A stretch of DNA of 64,000 nt from Streptomyces griseoluteus (GCA_000717735.1 JOBE01000013.1:1-64000), one strand, 5' to 3'. Shown: positions 33,589 to 43,200, counted from the stretch's first letter. The notes: generated from the letters alone by a model not told the origin. Numbers and translations: made by a program.

Positions 33589-34169
33589 TTGGTGATCCCC
33601 ACGTTCCCGGTGCCGCCGTTGATGTTGACCTTGTCGCCGAAGTCGTAGTTCTTGTGGTTGATCGTCAGGCTCTCGATCCGCATGCGGAAGTCGGCCTCCG
33701 GGTTCTCGATGGCGTACGCGATCTTCTCGACGAGCTCCGCGAGCACGACGCCGCTCTTGCTGACGAGCACGGCCTTCGCCAGGCCGGTGGTCTCGACGAC
33801 CAGGACGGAGTACGAGGACCCGAAGAGGACGATCAGCAGCTCCACCACGGCGTAGACCAGGAAGAGGACGCCCAGCATCACGCCGGTCTGGGTGGCTTCG
33901 TCGTCCTTGAGGGCGCTGGACACGGCGAGGACCACCAGGACGGCGGCGAGCCACTTGAGGAACCGCGTGAACGCCTTGCCCCGGTCGGGGGCCACCTCAT
34001 GCGTCCGTACCCGGGCGATGCTCCGCAGTGGGTAGCAGGCCATGTTCACCCACAGGAGCCGCCCGCTGACGCTCACGTCGATCTTGCTGATGTCGGCCCC
34101 GGGTTCGTCGGGCGGGTACGGGGGCGGCGGGGGCGGAACGGGCGGTACGAGTGGGCCTGCCGGTGCCAT
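33585..34169 (-). CDS. DUF6232 membrane protein with C-terminal Asn/Gly motif
   Basis: 194 residues. A Pro-rich start is followed by VSVSGRLLWVNMACYPLRSI, a strand-rich segment, and two adjacent membrane helices (about 84-98 and 108-125). A cytoplasmic part ends in GDKVNINGGTGNVGITK. This C-terminal motif has the look of a short beta-arch repeat and matches the start of the next protein. The DUF6232 name is from memory. ATG at 34169 with weak ribosome site; the next gene overlaps by 4 nt. Confidence 0.75.
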   Translation of the reverse strand: MAPAGPLVPPVPPPPPPYPPDEPGADISKIDVSVSGRLLWVNMACYPLRSIARVRTHEVAPDRGKAFTRFLKWLAAVLVVLAVSSALKDDEATQTGVMLGVLFLVYAVVELLIVLFGSSYSVLVVETTGLAKAVLVSKSGVVLAELVEKIAYAIENPEADFRMRIESLTINHKNYDFGDKVNINGGTGNVGITK

Positions 34170-34244
34170 GGTTCCCCCTGACGTGGTCCAGCGCGCGACG
34201 GGAGACCCATTAGGCACCCAACTGCCCATGCTGGCAAGGAGAGT

Positions 34245-35033
34245 TCAGGACTCCGGTGCTACGACTTCGGCCGCCGCGCGGGCGTAGGCGCGGACCAGGG
34301 GGCGGGTGTCGCCGGCCCGCCAGGCCAGGGCCAGGTGGCTGGGGGTGACGCCGCTGACGGGCCGGATCGCGACGCCCTCGCGGGCGAGCAGCGGCACGTT
34401 CCCGGTCGCGACCAGGCAGATGCCGAGGCCGCCGACGAGCGCCTCGTACATCTCGTCCACCCCGCCGATCACGGCGCCGACCACCGGCGGGCGCCCACCC
34501 CGGCAGTCCAACGCCAGCCAGTGGTCCCGCAGTTCAGGGCCGATGTCGGGCAGCGCGAGGAACGGCTCGTCGAGGAGGTCGGCGAAGTCCAGGCTCTCGC
34601 GGGCGGCCAGCGGGTGGGCCTCCGGAAGGGCGGCGAGCCAGGGTTCGGAAGCCACCACGACCCATCGGAAGCGGTCCGCTCCGGCCAGCGGCAGCCAGAC
34701 GAAGGCGACGTCCGTCGTGCCGTCGGCAAGGCCGGCCGTCGGGTCGTCCCAGGCCACCTGGCGCAGCGCGAGCCGGGCCTCCGGGCGGGCCTCGGTGAAA
34801 CGGGAGCGGATCGCGGGCAGCAGGCCGCCCCGCCCGGTGCTGGTGCTCATGCCGACGGCCAGGGTGCTGTCGGCCGCCTCCCGGGTGCGGCGTACGGCCT
34901 CGTGGCCCTCGCCCCAGGCGGCGAGCACGGCCCGGGCGTGCGGCAGCAGGGCCGTACCGGCGGCGGTGAGGGCCACGCCCTGCCGGTCGCGGTCGAAGAG
35001 GGGGGCGCCCAACTGCCGCTCCAGGGACCGTAT
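34245..35033 (-). pseudogene. LysR-family regulator lacking its DNA-binding N-terminus
   Basis: The frame holds a normal LysR effector domain and the second half of the linker helix (IRSLERQLGAPLFDRDRQGV). The N-terminal 50 residues with the helix-turn-helix are missing. Instead the upstream DNA is the other strand of an SDR gene. The effector domain is complete to its stop. A truncated protein could still be made from an internal start, but it could not bind DNA normally. Confidence 0.8.
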
Positions 35034-35256
35034 GGGGGCGACGCGGGCCTTCGTGGAGACGGGCGGCGGCACGCAGGCCGGGGACCCGGCGAAGGCCGCG
35101 GCGGCGGTCCTGGCGGCCCTGAACGCGGAGGAGACGCCGCTGCGGCTCGCGCTCGGCGACGACTCGATCGACACGATCCTGATGCACCTGGAGATGGTCC
35201 GCGGCGACCTGGCGGCGTGGGAGAAGGTCGGCCGGGACACGAAGCTGGACGGCTGA
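35034..35256 (+). pseudogene. 3' remnant of an SDR oxidoreductase
   Basis: Reads TRAFVETGGGTQAGDPAKAA and then LGDDSIDTILMHLEM to a stop, the C-terminal 70 residues of short-chain dehydrogenases commonly divergent from LysR regulators. The N-terminal NAD(P) domain and catalytic Tyr/Lys are gone. The break abuts the LysR break, so one deletion removed both 5' halves and their shared promoter. Confidence 0.8.
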
Positions 35257-35264
35257 CGGCATGG

Positions 35265-35309
35265 CGAAGGGCCCGCACCCCGGTTCGTCGCCGGTGTGCG
35301 GGCCCTTCG
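35265..35309 (-). terminator. Terminator of purA
   Basis: A 14-bp perfect stem (35265-35278 with 35296-35309) around a 17-nt loop, 13 nt past the purA stop. Confidence 0.8.
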
Positions 35310-35321
35310 TCGTGCGCGCTC

Positions 35322-36605
35322 CTACAGGAACGAGTTGATCTCGATCGTCTCGGTGCGGCCGGGGCCGACGCCGATCGCGGAGATCGGGGCGCCCGACATC
35401 TCCTCCAGGGCCTTCACGTACGCCTGCGCGTTCTTCGGCAGGTCCGCGAAGGTCTTGGCCTTGGTGATGTCCTCGGACCAGCCCGGCAGCATTTCGTAGA
35501 TCGGCTTCGCGTGGTGGAAGTCGGTCTGCGAGTAGGGCAGCTCCTCGACGCGCTTGCCGTCGATCTCGTACGCGACGCAGACCGGGATCTGCTCCCAGCC
35601 CGTGAGGACGTCGAGCTTGGTGAGGAAGAAGTCGGTCAGGCCGTTGACCCGGGTCGCGTAGCGCGCGATGACCGCGTCGAACCAGCCGCAGCGACGGTCA
35701 CGGCCGGTGGTGACACCGCGCTCGCCGCCGATGCGGCGCAGCGCCTCGCCGTCCGCGTCGAACAGCTCCGTCGGGAACGGGCCGGCGCCGACGCGGGTCG
35801 TGTACGCCTTGAGGATGCCGATGACGCGGCTGATCTTCGTCGGGCCGACACCCGCACCCGTGCAGGCGCCGCCCGCGGTCGGGTTCGAGGAGGTGACGAA
35901 GGGGTACGTGCCGTGGTCGACGTCCAGGAGGGTGCCCTGGCCGCCCTCGAAGAGCACGACCTTGTCCTCGTCGAGCGCGTTGTTGAGGATCAGCGTGGTG
36001 TCCGCGACGAACGGCTTGATCTGCTCCGCGTACTGGAGCATCTCCTCGACGATCTGGGCGGCGTCGATCGCGCGGCGGTTGTAGAGCTTGGCGAGCAGCT
36101 GGTTCTTGCCCTCGAGCGCCGCCTCGACCTTCTGGTTCAGGATCGACTCGTCGTACAGGTCCTGGACCCGGATGCCGACGCGGTTGATCTTGTCGGCGTA
36201 GGTCGGGCCGATGCCGCGGCCCGTGGTGCCGATCTTGCGCTTACCGAGGAACCGTTCCGTCACCTTGTCGAGGGTGACGTTGTACGGAGTGATCAGGTGA
36301 GCGTTGCCGCTGATCAGGAGCTTGGACGTGTCCACGCCGCGCTCGTTCAGCCCGCTCAGCTCGGAGAGCAGGACCGCCGGGTCGACGACGACACCGTTAC
36401 CGATCACCGGGGTACACCCCGGCGACAGGATTCCGGAAGGGAGGAGGTGGAGCGCGTACTTCTGGTCGCCTACGACGACCGTGTGGCCGGCATTGTTGCC
36501 GCCCTGGTAACGCACCACGTAGTCCACGGAACCACCGAGGAGGTCGGTGGCCTTTCCCTTGCCCTCGTCACCCCACTGAGCACCGAGCAGCACAAGTGCG
36601 GGCAC
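35322..36605 (-). CDS. purA: Adenylosuccinate synthetase
   Basis: 427 residues, the usual length. It joins IMP and aspartate with GTP on the route to [14 protein letters not shown] (8-18) is the GTP loop with catalytic Asp13, GNNAGHT holds His41, [10 protein letters not shown] is the IMP loop, and [10 protein letters not shown] the aspartate-binding loop. The GTG start is preceded by GGAAGGGG. It is followed by its own terminator and shares an upstream region with the divergent diacylglycerol-kinase-like gene. Confidence 0.97.
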   Translation of the reverse strand: MPALVLLGAQWGDEGKGKATDLLGGSVDYVVRYQGGNNAGHTVVVGDQKYALHLLPSGILSPGCTPVIGNGVVVDPAVLLSELSGLNERGVDTSKLLISGNAHLITPYNVTLDKVTERFLGKRKIGTTGRGIGPTYADKINRVGIRVQDLYDESILNQKVEAALEGKNQLLAKLYNRRAIDAAQIVEEMLQYAEQIKPFVADTTLILNNALDEDKVVLFEGGQGTLLDVDHGTYPFVTSSNPTAGGACTGAGVGPTKISRVIGILKAYTTRVGAGPFPTELFDADGEALRRIGGERGVTTGRDRRCGWFDAVIARYATRVNGLTDFFLTKLDVLTGWEQIPVCVAYEIDGKRVEELPYSQTDFHHAKPIYEMLPGWSEDITKAKTFADLPKNAQAYVKALEEMSGAPISAIGVGPGRTETIEINSFL

Positions 36606-36685
36606 AGGCGTACACCCCTTCCGGGTGGGGCATGTCCAAGGTCAGGGGCCGAGGCCGCCTCACCGGTGTGCCCCGGAATAGACGA

Positions 36686-36713
36686 AGCCCCTGGCGCAAT
36701 AGCGCAAGGGGCT
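36686..36713. promoter_or_regulatory. Hairpin between divergent purA and DAGK-like genes
   Basis: A 12-bp stem with one mismatch (36686-36697 with 36702-36713) and an AATA loop, followed by CTTG on the plus side. It would lie in the leader of purA or in the promoter of the rightward gene. It resembles a terminator but has no gene to terminate on either side, so an attenuator or insulator is possible. Confidence 0.4.
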
Positions 36714-36747
36714 CTTGCACAAAGATGCTACCCGAGGAAGGACCGAG

Positions 36748-37554
36748 GTGTCGGATCACGACCAGCTGCTGGTCATCGTCGACCCGGTCGCCCGCCGAAG
36801 TGACGGCGAGTCCGTGCGGATCGCGAAAGATGTCCTGTCCGCGGGCGCGGAGGCGAAGATCTGCCTGCCGGACAGCCCGGAGGAATTCTCCCGCGCCCTG
36901 GCCCGGCGCGGCTCCCGGCGCCCCGTGCTGCTCGGCGACGACCGCGCGCTGCTGCGCACGGTGGCCCTGCTGCACCGGGAGCGGGGCCTCGCCGACGGCG
37001 TCCTGTCCCTCGTCCCGATCGGCTCCCCCGACGCCCTGGAAATCGCCCACGCCCTCGGCGTGCCGCGCTCCACGCCCGCGGCGGCGCGCGCGGTCCTGGA
37101 CGGAACGGTTCAGCGCCTCGACCTGCTTGTCGACGACAGCGACGGGGTCGTCCTCGGCGACCTCCGCATCCCCGGCGTGCCCGCCGCCGCCCTGTCCTCG
37201 GGCCCGTCCGTCTGGGGCACCTGCCGCTCCCTGGTCCGCACCCTGGTGCGCCCGGCCCCGACGGCCCTCGCGGTCCGCACCCACCGGCTGCGGGTGGAGG
37301 CGGACGGGGTGCTGCTCAGCGACGTCGACACCCCGCTGGAGAGCCTGACGGTCCGCTCGGTCGCCGGTACGGCCGAGGTGACCGTCCACCCCTCGGCCGC
37401 CCCGCCCCGGCACACCACGGCCCGCACCCTCACGGTCTCGGGCCCGGACTTCCGCTACCGCGCGGACGGCCGCCTGACGGGGCCGGTACGGCGGAGGACG
37501 TGGACGGTGCGGGAGGGGGCGTGGGGGCTGACGTTGCCGCGGGCCGCGCCTTAG
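36748..37554 (+). CDS. Diacylglycerol/lipid kinase-like protein
   Basis: 268 residues. It starts with a strand typical of the DAGK/NAD-kinase fold (LLVIVDPVARRSDGES) and has VLSLVPIGSPDALEIAHALG in place of the GTxNDxAR motif of active enzymes. It may thus be a diverged member. The later domain matches the DAGK C-terminal sandwich (VRTHRLRVEADGV). GTG at 36748 with AGGAAGG upstream. Substrate unknown. Divergent from purA. Confidence 0.75.
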   Translation: MSDHDQLLVIVDPVARRSDGESVRIAKDVLSAGAEAKICLPDSPEEFSRALARRGSRRPVLLGDDRALLRTVALLHRERGLADGVLSLVPIGSPDALEIAHALGVPRSTPAAARAVLDGTVQRLDLLVDDSDGVVLGDLRIPGVPAAALSSGPSVWGTCRSLVRTLVRPAPTALAVRTHRLRVEADGVLLSDVDTPLESLTVRSVAGTAEVTVHPSAAPPRHTTARTLTVSGPDFRYRADGRLTGPVRRRTWTVREGAWGLTLPRAAP

Positions 37555-37582
37555 GGTTCCTCGCAGACGACCTGGGGGGCGG

Positions 37583-38881
37583 ATGAGCGCGTTGGAGCGG
37601 GCCGGAACGGCCGAGGCACTGGACCGGTACCGGCGGCGGGCCGCCCTGTGGGTGAAGGCCGGCGCCGGCGTCCTCGCCGCGGGCGTGGCCCTGGGCGTGC
37701 TGTCCGTGGACTCCCCCGGCGCCGACTGGGTCCCTGAGGTCCTGCCGTACCCGCTGGCCGGCGGCGGTTTCGCGCTGCTGCTCGGCCTCGGGGCGCAGCG
37801 CTTCGCCCGCCGGATGCGGCGGGTCCTGGGCGCCGGGGACTGGTCGGCGCACGCCGTGGTGGCGCTGCCCAAGGGCGTGGTGGTCCTGGCGGGTCCGGAA
37901 CCCGGCGTGCTGCTGCCCCGGCAGGTGGTCGCCGTGAAGGAGCGGTACGCGCGCGTGGAGCCCGGCCCCGACGGGGTCCTGTGGTGGTGCGGCGACCCGC
38001 GCGGCGGCGGGGTGATCGCCCCGCCGGGCGGGGGCGAGCTGGTCTGGACCCGGCCCGTACGGACGACCGGGGCCCGTCGCAGGGCCGTGGCCCTCGCGGA
38101 GCTGCGGGGCCTCGCGGAGCGCCCGGCGATCGGGCTGCCGCTCCCGGCGGCCGCCTCTCCCGCCCTCCCGTACGCGGCTCTGGCCGAGGCCGCCCGGCGG
38201 CAGGCGGTCGCGGCGAAGCCCCGGCGGCGGCCCGTCGCGGCGAGGCTTGAGCGGCAGACGGTCCTGGCGAGGCCTTGGCGGCCCCGGCGGAACCGTACCG
38301 AGCCGGACGTCCGGGCCGTGGCCTGGTGGCGGGTGCGGGGGCTGCGGGAGATCTCGGGGCTCTCGTGGACCGCGGGAACCTGCGCCGTCTCGGCCGCCCT
38401 GCTCGGTGTCACCTGGCTCGGCGGCGAGGACGCGGGGATGCTCGGCGTCTTCGGCCTCTTCATGGCCGCGGGGGCCTGCGTCAACGTGTTCCGGCTGCTG
38501 ACGTCGGGCGTGTCCGCCGCCCGCCTCCTCGCCCGCACGGCGGCCGCGCCCGTGCCCGTACCGAAGCGGTACGTGGTGCTGGCCGACCCGTACAGCGGGA
38601 GCCCGGTCCTCGTCGTCTTCGCGCCGCACGGCGGGCCGGGCGACCCGGCCGAGGGCGCCCTGCCGCTGCTGCGGTCGTCCGCGCCGGGCGAGCCCGCCGG
38701 GGAGGTCGAGCTGCACGGATGGCTCGACCTGGACCCGCGCGGGCGGCCCCTCGTGGTCGCCCGGTCCGGCGGCCGGGTGCTGTGGCCGCGGGAGCCTTAC
38801 CTGGAGGCGGGCACGGCGGAGTTCGCCGAGGTGGCGCAGTGGCTCGCGCCGCCTCAGGAGGAGGACGTCGCCGCCTTCTGA
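37583..38881 (+). CDS. Four-helix membrane protein of unknown function
   Basis: 432 residues with two helix pairs (about 22-42 and 53-72, then about 265-283 and 290-310). Between them and after them are Arg/Pro/Ala-rich soluble regions. The layout suggests a duplication: hairpin, soluble domain with VVALPKGVVVLAGPEPGVLL, hairpin, soluble domain with RYVVLADPYSGSPVLVVFA. No family was recognised. Its 3' end overlaps the convergent regulator gene by 28 nt. Confidence 0.75.
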   Translation: MSALERAGTAEALDRYRRRAALWVKAGAGVLAAGVALGVLSVDSPGADWVPEVLPYPLAGGGFALLLGLGAQRFARRMRRVLGAGDWSAHAVVALPKGVVVLAGPEPGVLLPRQVVAVKERYARVEPGPDGVLWWCGDPRGGGVIAPPGGGELVWTRPVRTTGARRRAVALAELRGLAERPAIGLPLPAAASPALPYAALAEAARRQAVAAKPRRRPVAARLERQTVLARPWRPRRNRTEPDVRAVAWWRVRGLREISGLSWTAGTCAVSAALLGVTWLGGEDAGMLGVFGLFMAAGACVNVFRLLTSGVSAARLLARTAAAPVPVPKRYVVLADPYSGSPVLVVFAPHGGPGDPAEGALPLLRSSAPGEPAGEVELHGWLDLDPRGRPLVVARSGGRVLWPREPYLEAGTAEFAEVAQWLAPPQEEDVAAF

Positions 38882-39390
38882 GCCGCCTTGTGGGCGCTCC
38901 AGCGGTCCATGACCTGCAGTATCTCGCGCTGGAGGAACGCGAAGAAGTCGGCCGTCTCGGCGGTGCGCGCGCCCGCCGCCGTGTCCGGGCCGAGCGTCTC
39001 CGCGCCGTCCCTGAGGACCTTCTCCCAGCGGGAGAGGACCTGGTCGCGGCGGGTGAAGGTCTCGTACCAGAGCTCGTTGTGGAGGACGTACCGCTCGCGC
39101 CGGGTACCCGGCTCGCGTTCGCGGCTGACCATGCTGACCTGGCTGAGGTAGCGGATCGCGCCGGAGACGGCCGCCGGGCTGATCTTGAGCTGTTCGGCGA
39201 GTTCGGCGGAGGTCATGGAGGCGGTCTCGGAGGCGAGGAGGGCCGCGAAGACGCGTGCGGCCATGCGCTGCATGCCGGCCTCGGTCATCTCGGCGGCGAA
39301 GCGCTCGACGAAGCGGGAGGCGGCGTCCTGGGCCTCCTCGGTGGCCCGGGCCCGCGCAGTGGTGCCTTCGGGGGTGCTCATGCCGGTCAT
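38854..39390 (-). CDS. GbsR/MarR-type transcriptional regulator
   Basis: 178 residues. A winged helix at about 45-100 reads SAELAEQLKISPAAVSGAIRYLSQVSMV, typical of GbsR-like regulators, with the helical dimer arms EAQDAASRFVERFAAEM before and VMDRWSAHKAA after. It is divergent from an ABC exporter operon and a perfect palindrome lies between them, so it very likely represses that operon. ATG at 39390 has GAGGGAG close by; ATG at 39381 is an alternative. Confidence 0.88.
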   Translation of the reverse strand: MTGMSTPEGTTARARATEEAQDAASRFVERFAAEMTEAGMQRMAARVFAALLASETASMTSAELAEQLKISPAAVSGAIRYLSQVSMVSREREPGTRRERYVLHNELWYETFTRRDQVLSRWEKVLRDGAETLGPDTAAGARTAETADFFAFLQREILQVMDRWSAHKAAQKAATSSS

Positions 39391-39439
39391 CGTCTCCCTC
39401 GCTCGCCTGGCGACTCCGGAGTTTATACGCTTCCTTAAC

Positions 39440-39455
39440 TTCACAACTTTGTGAA
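39440..39455. promoter_or_regulatory. Palindromic operator between the GbsR-type and ABC genes
   Basis: TTCACAA-CT-TTGTGAA is a perfect 16-bp inverted repeat in an unusually AT-rich stretch. It lies 21 nt before the ABC start and 50 nt before the regulator start, well placed to control both. Assignment to the regulator is inferred. Confidence 0.7.
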
Positions 39456-39475
39456 ATGAGCGTACGTTCCGAAAC

Positions 39476-40372
39476 ATGACGAAGGCAATCAGCGTCGCCG
39501 GACTGCACAAGTCCTTCGGGCGGACGCACGCACTCGACGACCTCGACCTCACCGTCGACACCGGCGAGGTCCACGGCTTCCTCGGCCCCAACGGCGCCGG
39601 CAAGTCCACCACCATCCGCGTCCTCCTCGGCCTCCTGCGCCCCGACTCCGGCGCCGCCGCCGTCCTCGGCAAGGACCCCTGGCAGGACGCCGTCGCGCTG
39701 CACCGCCGGATCGCGTACGTCCCCGGCGACGTCACCCTCTGGCGCAACCTCTCCGGCGGCGAGGTCATCGACCTGTACGGCAGGCTCCGGGGCGGCCTCG
39801 ACAAAACCCGCCGCGCCGAGCTCGTCGAGCGGTTCGAGCTCGACCCCACCAAGAAGGGCCGCACCTACTCCAAGGGCAACCGGCAGAAGGTCGCCCTCGT
39901 CGCCGCCTTCGCCTCCGACGTCGACCTGTTCGTCCTCGACGAGCCGACCAGCGGCCTCGACCCGCTGATGGAGGAGGTCTTCCAGAGCTGCGTCCGAGAG
40001 GCCCGCGACCGGGGCCGGACCGTCCTCCTGTCCTCGCACATCCTCAGCGAGGTCGAGACCCTCTGCGACCGGGTCAGCATCGTCCGCAAGGGCCGGACCG
40101 TGGAGTCCGGCTCGCTCGCCGAGCTGCGGCACCTGACCCGTACCAGCGTCACCGCCGAACTCGCCGCCCCGCCCGACGGCCTCGTCCACCTCCCCGGCGT
40201 CCACGACGTGTCCGTGACCGGCCTGCGGGTGCGGCTCCAGGTCGACACCGACAAGCTCGACGCGGTCCTGCGCGCCCTGACCGCCTCGGGCGTACGGAGC
40301 CTCACCAGCACCCCGCCGACCCTGGAGGAGCTGTTCCTCCGGCACTACGCGACGGACGAGGTGGCGTCATGA
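39476..40372 (+). CDS. ABC exporter ATP-binding protein
   Basis: 298 residues. Walker [10 protein letters not shown] (37-45), signature YSKGNRQK in place of LSGGQ, Walker B LFVLDEP and the H-loop SSHILSEVE. The atypical signature is usual in this Streptomyces exporter group. A C-terminal domain of about 75 residues has a ferredoxin-like pattern. It overlaps the permease gene by 4 nt. It is likely a drug or lipid exporter induced when the GbsR-type regulator is released. Confidence 0.95.
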   Translation: MTKAISVAGLHKSFGRTHALDDLDLTVDTGEVHGFLGPNGAGKSTTIRVLLGLLRPDSGAAAVLGKDPWQDAVALHRRIAYVPGDVTLWRNLSGGEVIDLYGRLRGGLDKTRRAELVERFELDPTKKGRTYSKGNRQKVALVAAFASDVDLFVLDEPTSGLDPLMEEVFQSCVREARDRGRTVLLSSHILSEVETLCDRVSIVRKGRTVESGSLAELRHLTRTSVTAELAAPPDGLVHLPGVHDVSVTGLRVRLQVDTDKLDAVLRALTASGVRSLTSTPPTLEELFLRHYATDEVAS

Positions 40373-41943
40373 GCACGGTCACCCTCGCCGGCACCGGAAC
40401 CCTCACCCGGCTCGCCCTCCGCCGCGACCGGCTGATGATCCCCCTCTGGGCGCTCGTCACCGGCGGCATGGTCGCGAGCGGCGCGAGCTCCCTGGAGGGC
40501 CTGTACGACACGGCCGCCGCGCGGGCCGAGGTCGCCGCGTCCATGACCGCCAACAGCTCCATGCGCGCCCTGTACGGGCCAGTCTTCGACGACTCCGTCG
40601 GCGGGCTCGTGGCCTGGCGGTTCGGCACCTTCGCCGCCGTCCTCGCCGCCGTCGCCAGTCTGATCGTGGTCGTCCGGCACACCCGCGAGGAGGAGGAGAC
40701 GGGCCGCCAGGAGATGCTGTCGGCCGGCGCGGTCGGCCGCCGCGCTCCCCTCACCGCCGCCCTCCTCGCGGCGCTCGCCGTCAACACCGCCGTCGCCCTC
40801 ATCGTCACGGCGGGCCTCGCCGGCCAGGGCACGGCCGGGGCGCTCGCCCTCGGCCTGGCCATCGGCGGCACCGGCATGGTCTTCGCGACGACGGCCGCGC
40901 TCGCCGCCCAGTTGACGGAGAGCGCCCGCCTCGCCAAGGGCCTGACGGCCGCCGCCCTCGGCCTCGCCTTCGCCCTGCGGGCGGCGGGCGACTCGGGCAC
41001 CGCCGACGGCTCGTCGCTCCTGACCTGGCTCTCCCCGATCGGCTGGGCCGAGCACGTCCGCGCCTTCGCCGGCGAACGCTGGTGGGTGCTGCTCCTGACC
41101 GCCGGAGCGATCCTGATCCAGACGGCGGCGGCGTACGCGCTGACAGCCCGCCGGGACGTGGGCGCGAGCTTCCTCGCGACGCGACCTGGCCCGGCGGAGG
41201 GACGCCTCGGGTCGGCCGGTGCACTGGCCTGGCGGCTCCAGCGCGGCACGCTGCTCGGCTGGTCGCTGGGCTTCCTGCTCGGCGGGCTCGTCTTCGGCGG
41301 GATGGTCGAGGGCGCGGCGGACCTGGTCGGCGACAACGAACAGGCCCGCGAGATCTTCGAACGGATGGGCGGCCAGAGCGCCCTCACCGAGGCCTTCCTG
41401 GCCACCATGGTCTCCCTCTTCGGCATGATCGCGGCCCTCTTCGCGGTCGGCTCGGTGCTGCGGGCGCACGGCGAGGAGACGTCCGGCCGGGCGGAACCCC
41501 TCCTCGCGAACGCCCTGGGCCGGCTCCGCTGGGCGGCCGGCCACCTGGTGATCGCCTTCGGCGGCTCGGTCCTGATCCTGCTCCTCGCCGGCCTCGGCCT
41601 GACCCTCTCGTACGGCCACGACCCCGCCCCGATCCTGGGCGCGGCCCTCGCCCAGCTCCCGGCGGTATGGACCCTCGCGGGCCTCGCGGTCCTCCTCTGG
41701 GGCGCCGCCCCGAAGGCCGCGACCGCCACGTGGGGCGTGGCGGGCCTGTGCCTGGCCCTCGGCTGGATCGGCCCGGCCCTCGACCTCCCGCAGACAGCCC
41801 TGAACCTCTCCCCCTTCGCCCACCTCCCGAAGCTCCCGGGCCCGGAGCCGACCTGGCCCCCGATCCTGCTCCTGACGGCCGTGGCGATGACCCTGACCGC
41901 GACGGGCCTGGCGAGGCTACGCCGCCGCGACCTGCTGACCTGA
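40369..41943 (+). CDS. ABC exporter permease
   Basis: 524 residues, about 12 hydrophobic helices in two sets of six, so one chain carries both halves. It starts [20 protein letters not shown], the beginning of the first helix in this family. The long loops contain [19 protein letters not shown] and [17 protein letters not shown], the related coupling regions that contact the ATPase. ATGA overlap with the ATPase gene secures co-expression. Confidence 0.93.
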   Translation: MSTVTLAGTGTLTRLALRRDRLMIPLWALVTGGMVASGASSLEGLYDTAAARAEVAASMTANSSMRALYGPVFDDSVGGLVAWRFGTFAAVLAAVASLIVVVRHTREEEETGRQEMLSAGAVGRRAPLTAALLAALAVNTAVALIVTAGLAGQGTAGALALGLAIGGTGMVFATTAALAAQLTESARLAKGLTAAALGLAFALRAAGDSGTADGSSLLTWLSPIGWAEHVRAFAGERWWVLLLTAGAILIQTAAAYALTARRDVGASFLATRPGPAEGRLGSAGALAWRLQRGTLLGWSLGFLLGGLVFGGMVEGAADLVGDNEQAREIFERMGGQSALTEAFLATMVSLFGMIAALFAVGSVLRAHGEETSGRAEPLLANALGRLRWAAGHLVIAFGGSVLILLLAGLGLTLSYGHDPAPILGAALAQLPAVWTLAGLAVLLWGAAPKAATATWGVAGLCLALGWIGPALDLPQTALNLSPFAHLPKLPGPEPTWPPILLLTAVAMTLTATGLARLRRRDLLT

Positions 41944-41976
41944 AACCCGCTCTTACAAAGCGGTGCTCGGCGGCTC

Positions 41977-43173
41977 TCACACCTCCACCAGGAGCTCCTC
42001 GAAGCCCCTGATCACGTACCCCGGCTTTCTTGTCGGCTCGGACGTGAGCTTCAGGGTCGGCGCCTGCTTCAGCAACTCCTCGAAGAGGGCCGTGAGTTCG
42101 AGGCGGGCCAAGGGGGCGCCCAGGCAGTAGTGGATGCCCGCGCCGAAGGTGATGTGGGGGTTGTCGGCGCGGGTCAGGTCGAGGGTGTCGGCGGTGGGGC
42201 CGAAGCGGGCGGGGTCGCGGTTGGCCGAGCCGAAGAGGAGGGCGACCTCGGAACCGCGCGGGAGGGTGACGCCGTCGATTTCGATGTCGTCGAGGACCCA
42301 GCGCTCGAACATCTGGAGCGGGGTGTCGTAGCGCAGAAGTTCTTCCACAGCTGTGGACAACTTTTCGGGATCCGGCCGGACGCCCTGCTTCAGCAGGGTC
42401 CACCAGCCGTTGACCGCCGTGTTCACCGTGGCCTCGTGGCCCGCGTTCAGGAGGAGTACGCAGGTGGAGATCATCTCCTGTTCGGTCAGCTCCTCGACCG
42501 CGATCAGGGACGAGATCAGGTCGTTCCCCGGGTGCCGGCGCCGACGGGCGATCAACTCCCTCAGGTAGTCCGAGAACTCGATCGACGCCCCCACCGCCCG
42601 CCGGGCCGTCTCCTCCGACGGGTTGAGCTCGAACATCCCGCAGATCGCCGCCGACCAGGGCCGTAGCCGCCCCCGCTCCTCGTCCTCCTCCGGCACGCCG
42701 AGCATCTCCGCGATCACCGCGACCGGCAGCGGCTCCGCGACCGAGGCCTGCAGGTCGCCGCCGCCCGCCGCCACCAGGTCGCCGACGAGGCCGGCGGCGA
42801 GCCGCCGTACCGTCGGCGCCAGGTTCTCCACCGTCCTCGGCGTGAACGCCTTCGAGACGAGCCGCCGGATCCGGGCGTGGTCGGCCGCCTCCAGATCGAG
42901 CAGCCCGTGGTCGTTCAGCGTGTGGAAGGGCTCGTACGCGGCGGCCGGCGGCTCCTGCCCGAACTCCTCGTGCGTGAAGCGGTGCGTGTACGTACGGCCG
43001 AGCCGCCGGTCCCGCAGGAGCGCCGACACGTCCTCGTAGTGCGGGATCAGCCACTGCCGGGTCGGCGCGAACCAGTGGGCGCGGCCGGTGGCGCGCAGCT
43101 CGGCGTACGCCGGGTAGGGATCGGCGACGAACTCGGGGGACCAGGGGTCGAAGGCAACGTCAGCGGCGTCCAT
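41977..43173 (-). CDS. Cytochrome P450, CYP107-like
   Basis: 398 residues. The heme loop FGAGIHYCLGAPLARLE has the axial Cys at 350. The I-helix reads NAGHEATVN, the acid-alcohol pair of mono-oxygenases, and EELLR is the ExxR motif. No membrane anchor, so it is soluble and needs ferredoxin and reductase. By neighbourhood it resembles the Streptomyces CYP107U1 gene (SCO3636) from memory; that gene has been linked to development. It follows the response regulator gene by 27 nt and is probably in the same operon. Confidence 0.9.
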   Translation of the reverse strand: MDAADVAFDPWSPEFVADPYPAYAELRATGRAHWFAPTRQWLIPHYEDVSALLRDRRLGRTYTHRFTHEEFGQEPPAAAYEPFHTLNDHGLLDLEAADHARIRRLVSKAFTPRTVENLAPTVRRLAAGLVGDLVAAGGGDLQASVAEPLPVAVIAEMLGVPEEDEERGRLRPWSAAICGMFELNPSEETARRAVGASIEFSDYLRELIARRRRHPGNDLISSLIAVEELTEQEMISTCVLLLNAGHEATVNTAVNGWWTLLKQGVRPDPEKLSTAVEELLRYDTPLQMFERWVLDDIEIDGVTLPRGSEVALLFGSANRDPARFGPTADTLDLTRADNPHITFGAGIHYCLGAPLARLELTALFEELLKQAPTLKLTSEPTRKPGYVIRGFEELLVEV

Positions 43174-43200
43174 GACCGGACGCTACCCCCAGAACCGGCA

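Noticed and set aside
35034..35240. N-terminal extension of the LysR frame
   Set aside because: These residues are antisense of the SDR remnant and not a LysR DNA-binding domain.
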